Shown here: piece by piece, positions 5,878-7,068 of the stretch
Layout: every line of letters begins with the position of its first letter
Numbering within the stretch: position 1 is the stretch's first letter
Source of the DNA: Actinomycetota bacterium
Lineage (GTDB): Bacteria > Actinomycetota > Thermoleophilia > Gaiellales > Gaiellaceae
Length of the DNA: 7,068 bases
Direction of reading: 5' to 3'
NCBI GenBank assembly: GCA_013821525.1
Contig: JACDGR010000173.1
Location: forward strand, 1-7,068
Made by a program: the position numbers and the translations under genes
The notes under the pieces: model-generated
What the model was told of the DNA's origin: nothing
Database searches by the model: none
Seen by the model: the letters and a program-made list of their open reading frames with translations, nothing else

Positions 5878-6909
5878 ATGTCGTCGGTCGAGGACGCGCG
5901 AACGCTTCCGTTCGCCTGGTACAGCGGCGAGGAGGCGCTGCGCGAGGAGCGGGCGAGGATCTTCGCGCGCTCGTGGCAGTACGGCGGCCGCGCGGCCGCC
6001 GTAGCGGAGCCCGGCTCGTACCTCGCCACCGATGCCGGCGGCGTCCCGATCCTCGTCACGCGTGCGCGCGACGGAGAGCTGCGTGCGTTCCTGAACGTCT
6101 GCCGGCATCGAGGAGCCGTGCTGATGGACGGTTGCGGCGACCGCGAGACGATCCAGTGCCACTACCACGCGTGGACGTATGGCCTCGACGGCGCCCTGCG
6201 CGCCGCACCCCGTAGCGACCGCGAGCCTGGGTTCGACAAAGGCGACTGGTCGCTGCTGCCGGCGAGCGTCGAGGAGTGGGGTCCCTTTCTCTTCGTCCAT
6301 CCCGACCCACACGCCGGAGCGCTCGCAGAGCACCTCGGCGACCTGCCGGAGATCCTGGCGCGCGACATCGACATCGACGACCTCGTCTTCCACTCCCGCG
6401 TCGAGTTCGGCGCGAACGCCAACTGGAAGATCGTGGTCGAGAACTTTCTCGAGTGCTACCACTGCCCCACCGCCCACCCGAGTTTCAGCGAGTCCGTCGA
6501 CGTGCACCCCGATCGCTACAAGCTCGAAGCGCACCCGACGTTCTCCGCACAGTTCGCCCAGGCGAAGGGGACGGGCGAGCGCGGGCAATTCCACCTGCTC
6601 TATCCGAACACCGGGCTGAACGTGTTCCCCGGGCCGGCGAACCTCTCGATCGGGCCGATCGCTCCTGCGGGGCCGAACCGGACCGAGCGCTACCTCGACT
6701 ACTTCTTCGCGCCCGGACTCGACGCCGAGTGGATTGCCGAATTCTTCGCCTTCGACGACCAGGTCGGCAAGGAAGACACCGTGCTCGTCGAGTCGGTGCA
6801 CCGAGGCATGGCTTCCGGCGTGCTCCAAGAGGGCCGGCTGCTGCTGAACGCGGAACCGCTGCTCGCCGCGTTCCAGGTTTGGCTGGGCAAGCAGCTCTCC
6901 TCTGCATAA
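5878..6909 (+). CDS. Rieske non-heme iron oxygenase, alpha subunit
   Basis: A 343-residue catalytic subunit of the ring-hydroxylating oxygenase superfamily, which uses electrons from a separate reductase to activate oxygen. The Rieske [2Fe-2S] ligands are C75-x-H77 and C94-x-x-H97 (CRHRG and CHYHAW). The mononuclear iron site is in NWKIVVENFLECYHCPTAHP (182-201), with H195 and H200; the third carboxylate is probably in FDDQVGKED (292-300). E192 occupies the place of the bridging Asp, as in the carnitine and quaternary-amine oxygenases (CntA type), and ENFLECYHCPTAHP resembles choline or glycine-betaine monooxygenases more than aromatic dioxygenases. A quaternary-amine substrate is therefore a tentative guess. 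No beta subunit, reductase or ferredoxin gene is in the window. The ATG follows a TAGCGT box by seven bases. Confidence 0.92.
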   Translation: MSSVEDARTLPFAWYSGEEALREERARIFARSWQYGGRAAAVAEPGSYLATDAGGVPILVTRARDGELRAFLNVCRHRGAVLMDGCGDRETIQCHYHAWTYGLDGALRAAPRSDREPGFDKGDWSLLPASVEEWGPFLFVHPDPHAGALAEHLGDLPEILARDIDIDDLVFHSRVEFGANANWKIVVENFLECYHCPTAHPSFSESVDVHPDRYKLEAHPTFSAQFAQAKGTGERGQFHLLYPNTGLNVFPGPANLSIGPIAPAGPNRTERYLDYFFAPGLDAEWIAEFFAFDDQVGKEDTVLVESVHRGMASGVLQEGRLLLNAEPLLAAFQVWLGKQLSSA

Positions 6910-6929
6910 GATCGCCCTACCCCCCCGTT

Positions 6930-6955
6930 TCAAGTCATAGGTCTCAAGCCATAGG
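6930..6955 (+). repeat. Two 12-base direct repeats in the leader of the last gene
   Basis: TCAAGTCATAGG (6930-6941) and TCAAGCCATAGG (6944-6955) differ at one position and are 14 bases apart. The second copy runs into the ribosome binding site. They lie in the 56-base gap after the Rieske gene, following a run of seven C (6920-6926). Function is unknown; a protein-binding site or a local duplication are both possible. Confidence 0.5.
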
Positions 6956-6958
6956 AGG
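6953..6958 (+). promoter_or_regulatory. Ribosome binding site of the last, partial gene
   Basis: AGGAGG, a perfect Shine-Dalgarno, ends seven bases before the GTG at 6966 and decides that start. Confidence 0.7.
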
Positions 6959-6965
6959 AACCTCT

Positions 6966-7068
6966 GTGAATCGTCTCGTCATTTTCGTCGCGGTTGCGGC
7001 GCTGGCGGTCTCGCTCGTGGCCGTCGCCGGCGCGCGCACGAGCTCGCCCCCGACGATGAAGCCAGGCC
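6966..7068 (+). CDS. Partial secreted or membrane-anchored protein, N-terminus only
   Basis: The window ends after 34 codons. The GTG start is set by AGGAGG seven bases upstream. The translation opens with a short N-terminal MNR, then a long hydrophobic stretch (LVIFVAVAALAVSLVAVAGA), and then ARTSSPPTMKPG, which looks like an export signal with a possible AxA-type or nearby cleavage region around residues 21-23 followed by a Pro/Ser-rich mature start. There is no lipobox cysteine in the visible part. The family cannot be named. It lies 56 bases after the Rieske gene on the same strand and might be co-transcribed with it. Confidence 0.65.
   Translation, partial: MNRLVIFVAVAALAVSLVAVAGARTSSPPTMKPG

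Noticed and set aside
5851..6933. A minus-strand open frame of 360 codons opposite the Rieske gene
   Set aside because: It is the antisense of a clear Rieske oxygenase, low in complexity and without motifs. It also crosses the intergenic promoter region.

Overview
The window is GC-rich with dense, short-spaced genes, many of them linked by 4-base ATGA/GTGA overlaps. Gene families and start signals (leaderless starts behind a TANNNT box, few Shine-Dalgarno sites) point to an actinobacterium. A soil Thermoleophilia-type lineage is a reasonable guess, but that placement is inference and no marker gene is present.

Layout. Left, minus strand: a two-gene unit of an asparaginase II-family amidohydrolase (1728-919) overlapping an M55 D-aminopeptidase of the DppA family (922-113). 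Divergent from it, with only 16 bases between start codons, is a plus-strand run of an Fpg/Nei-family DNA glycosylase (1745-2572, TTG start), an overlapping small lipoprotein (2569-2937), and a TK1-type thymidine kinase (2961-3587). Centre, minus strand: a GntR/YtrA-type regulator (5787-5395), an ABC ATPase (5398-4522) and an ABC-2-like permease (4525-3584), joined by 4-base overlaps. The ATPase carries two single-base frame losses and the permease an in-frame TGA 53 codons before its apparent original end, so the transporter looks broken while its regulator and operator look intact. Right, plus strand: a Rieske mononuclear iron oxygenase alpha subunit (5878-6909), then the signal-peptide start of a secreted protein cut by the window edge (6966 onward).

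Regulation is unusually readable. Four starts (asparaginase, D-aminopeptidase, thymidine kinase, Rieske oxygenase) have a TAG[GC][GC]T hexamer 7-9 bases before the start codon, consistent with leaderless transcription. The GntR gene instead has a perfect TTGACA -35, a 17-base spacer and a TATTTA -10 lying inside a 28-base near-perfect palindrome, the likely autoregulatory operator, followed by an AAGGAG ribosome site.

There is no rRNA, tRNA, CRISPR array, transposase or phage gene. I do not see a clearly new defence or biosynthetic system. The points most worth checking are the broken YtrA-type transporter operon with its intact palindrome, and the shared leaderless promoter box.
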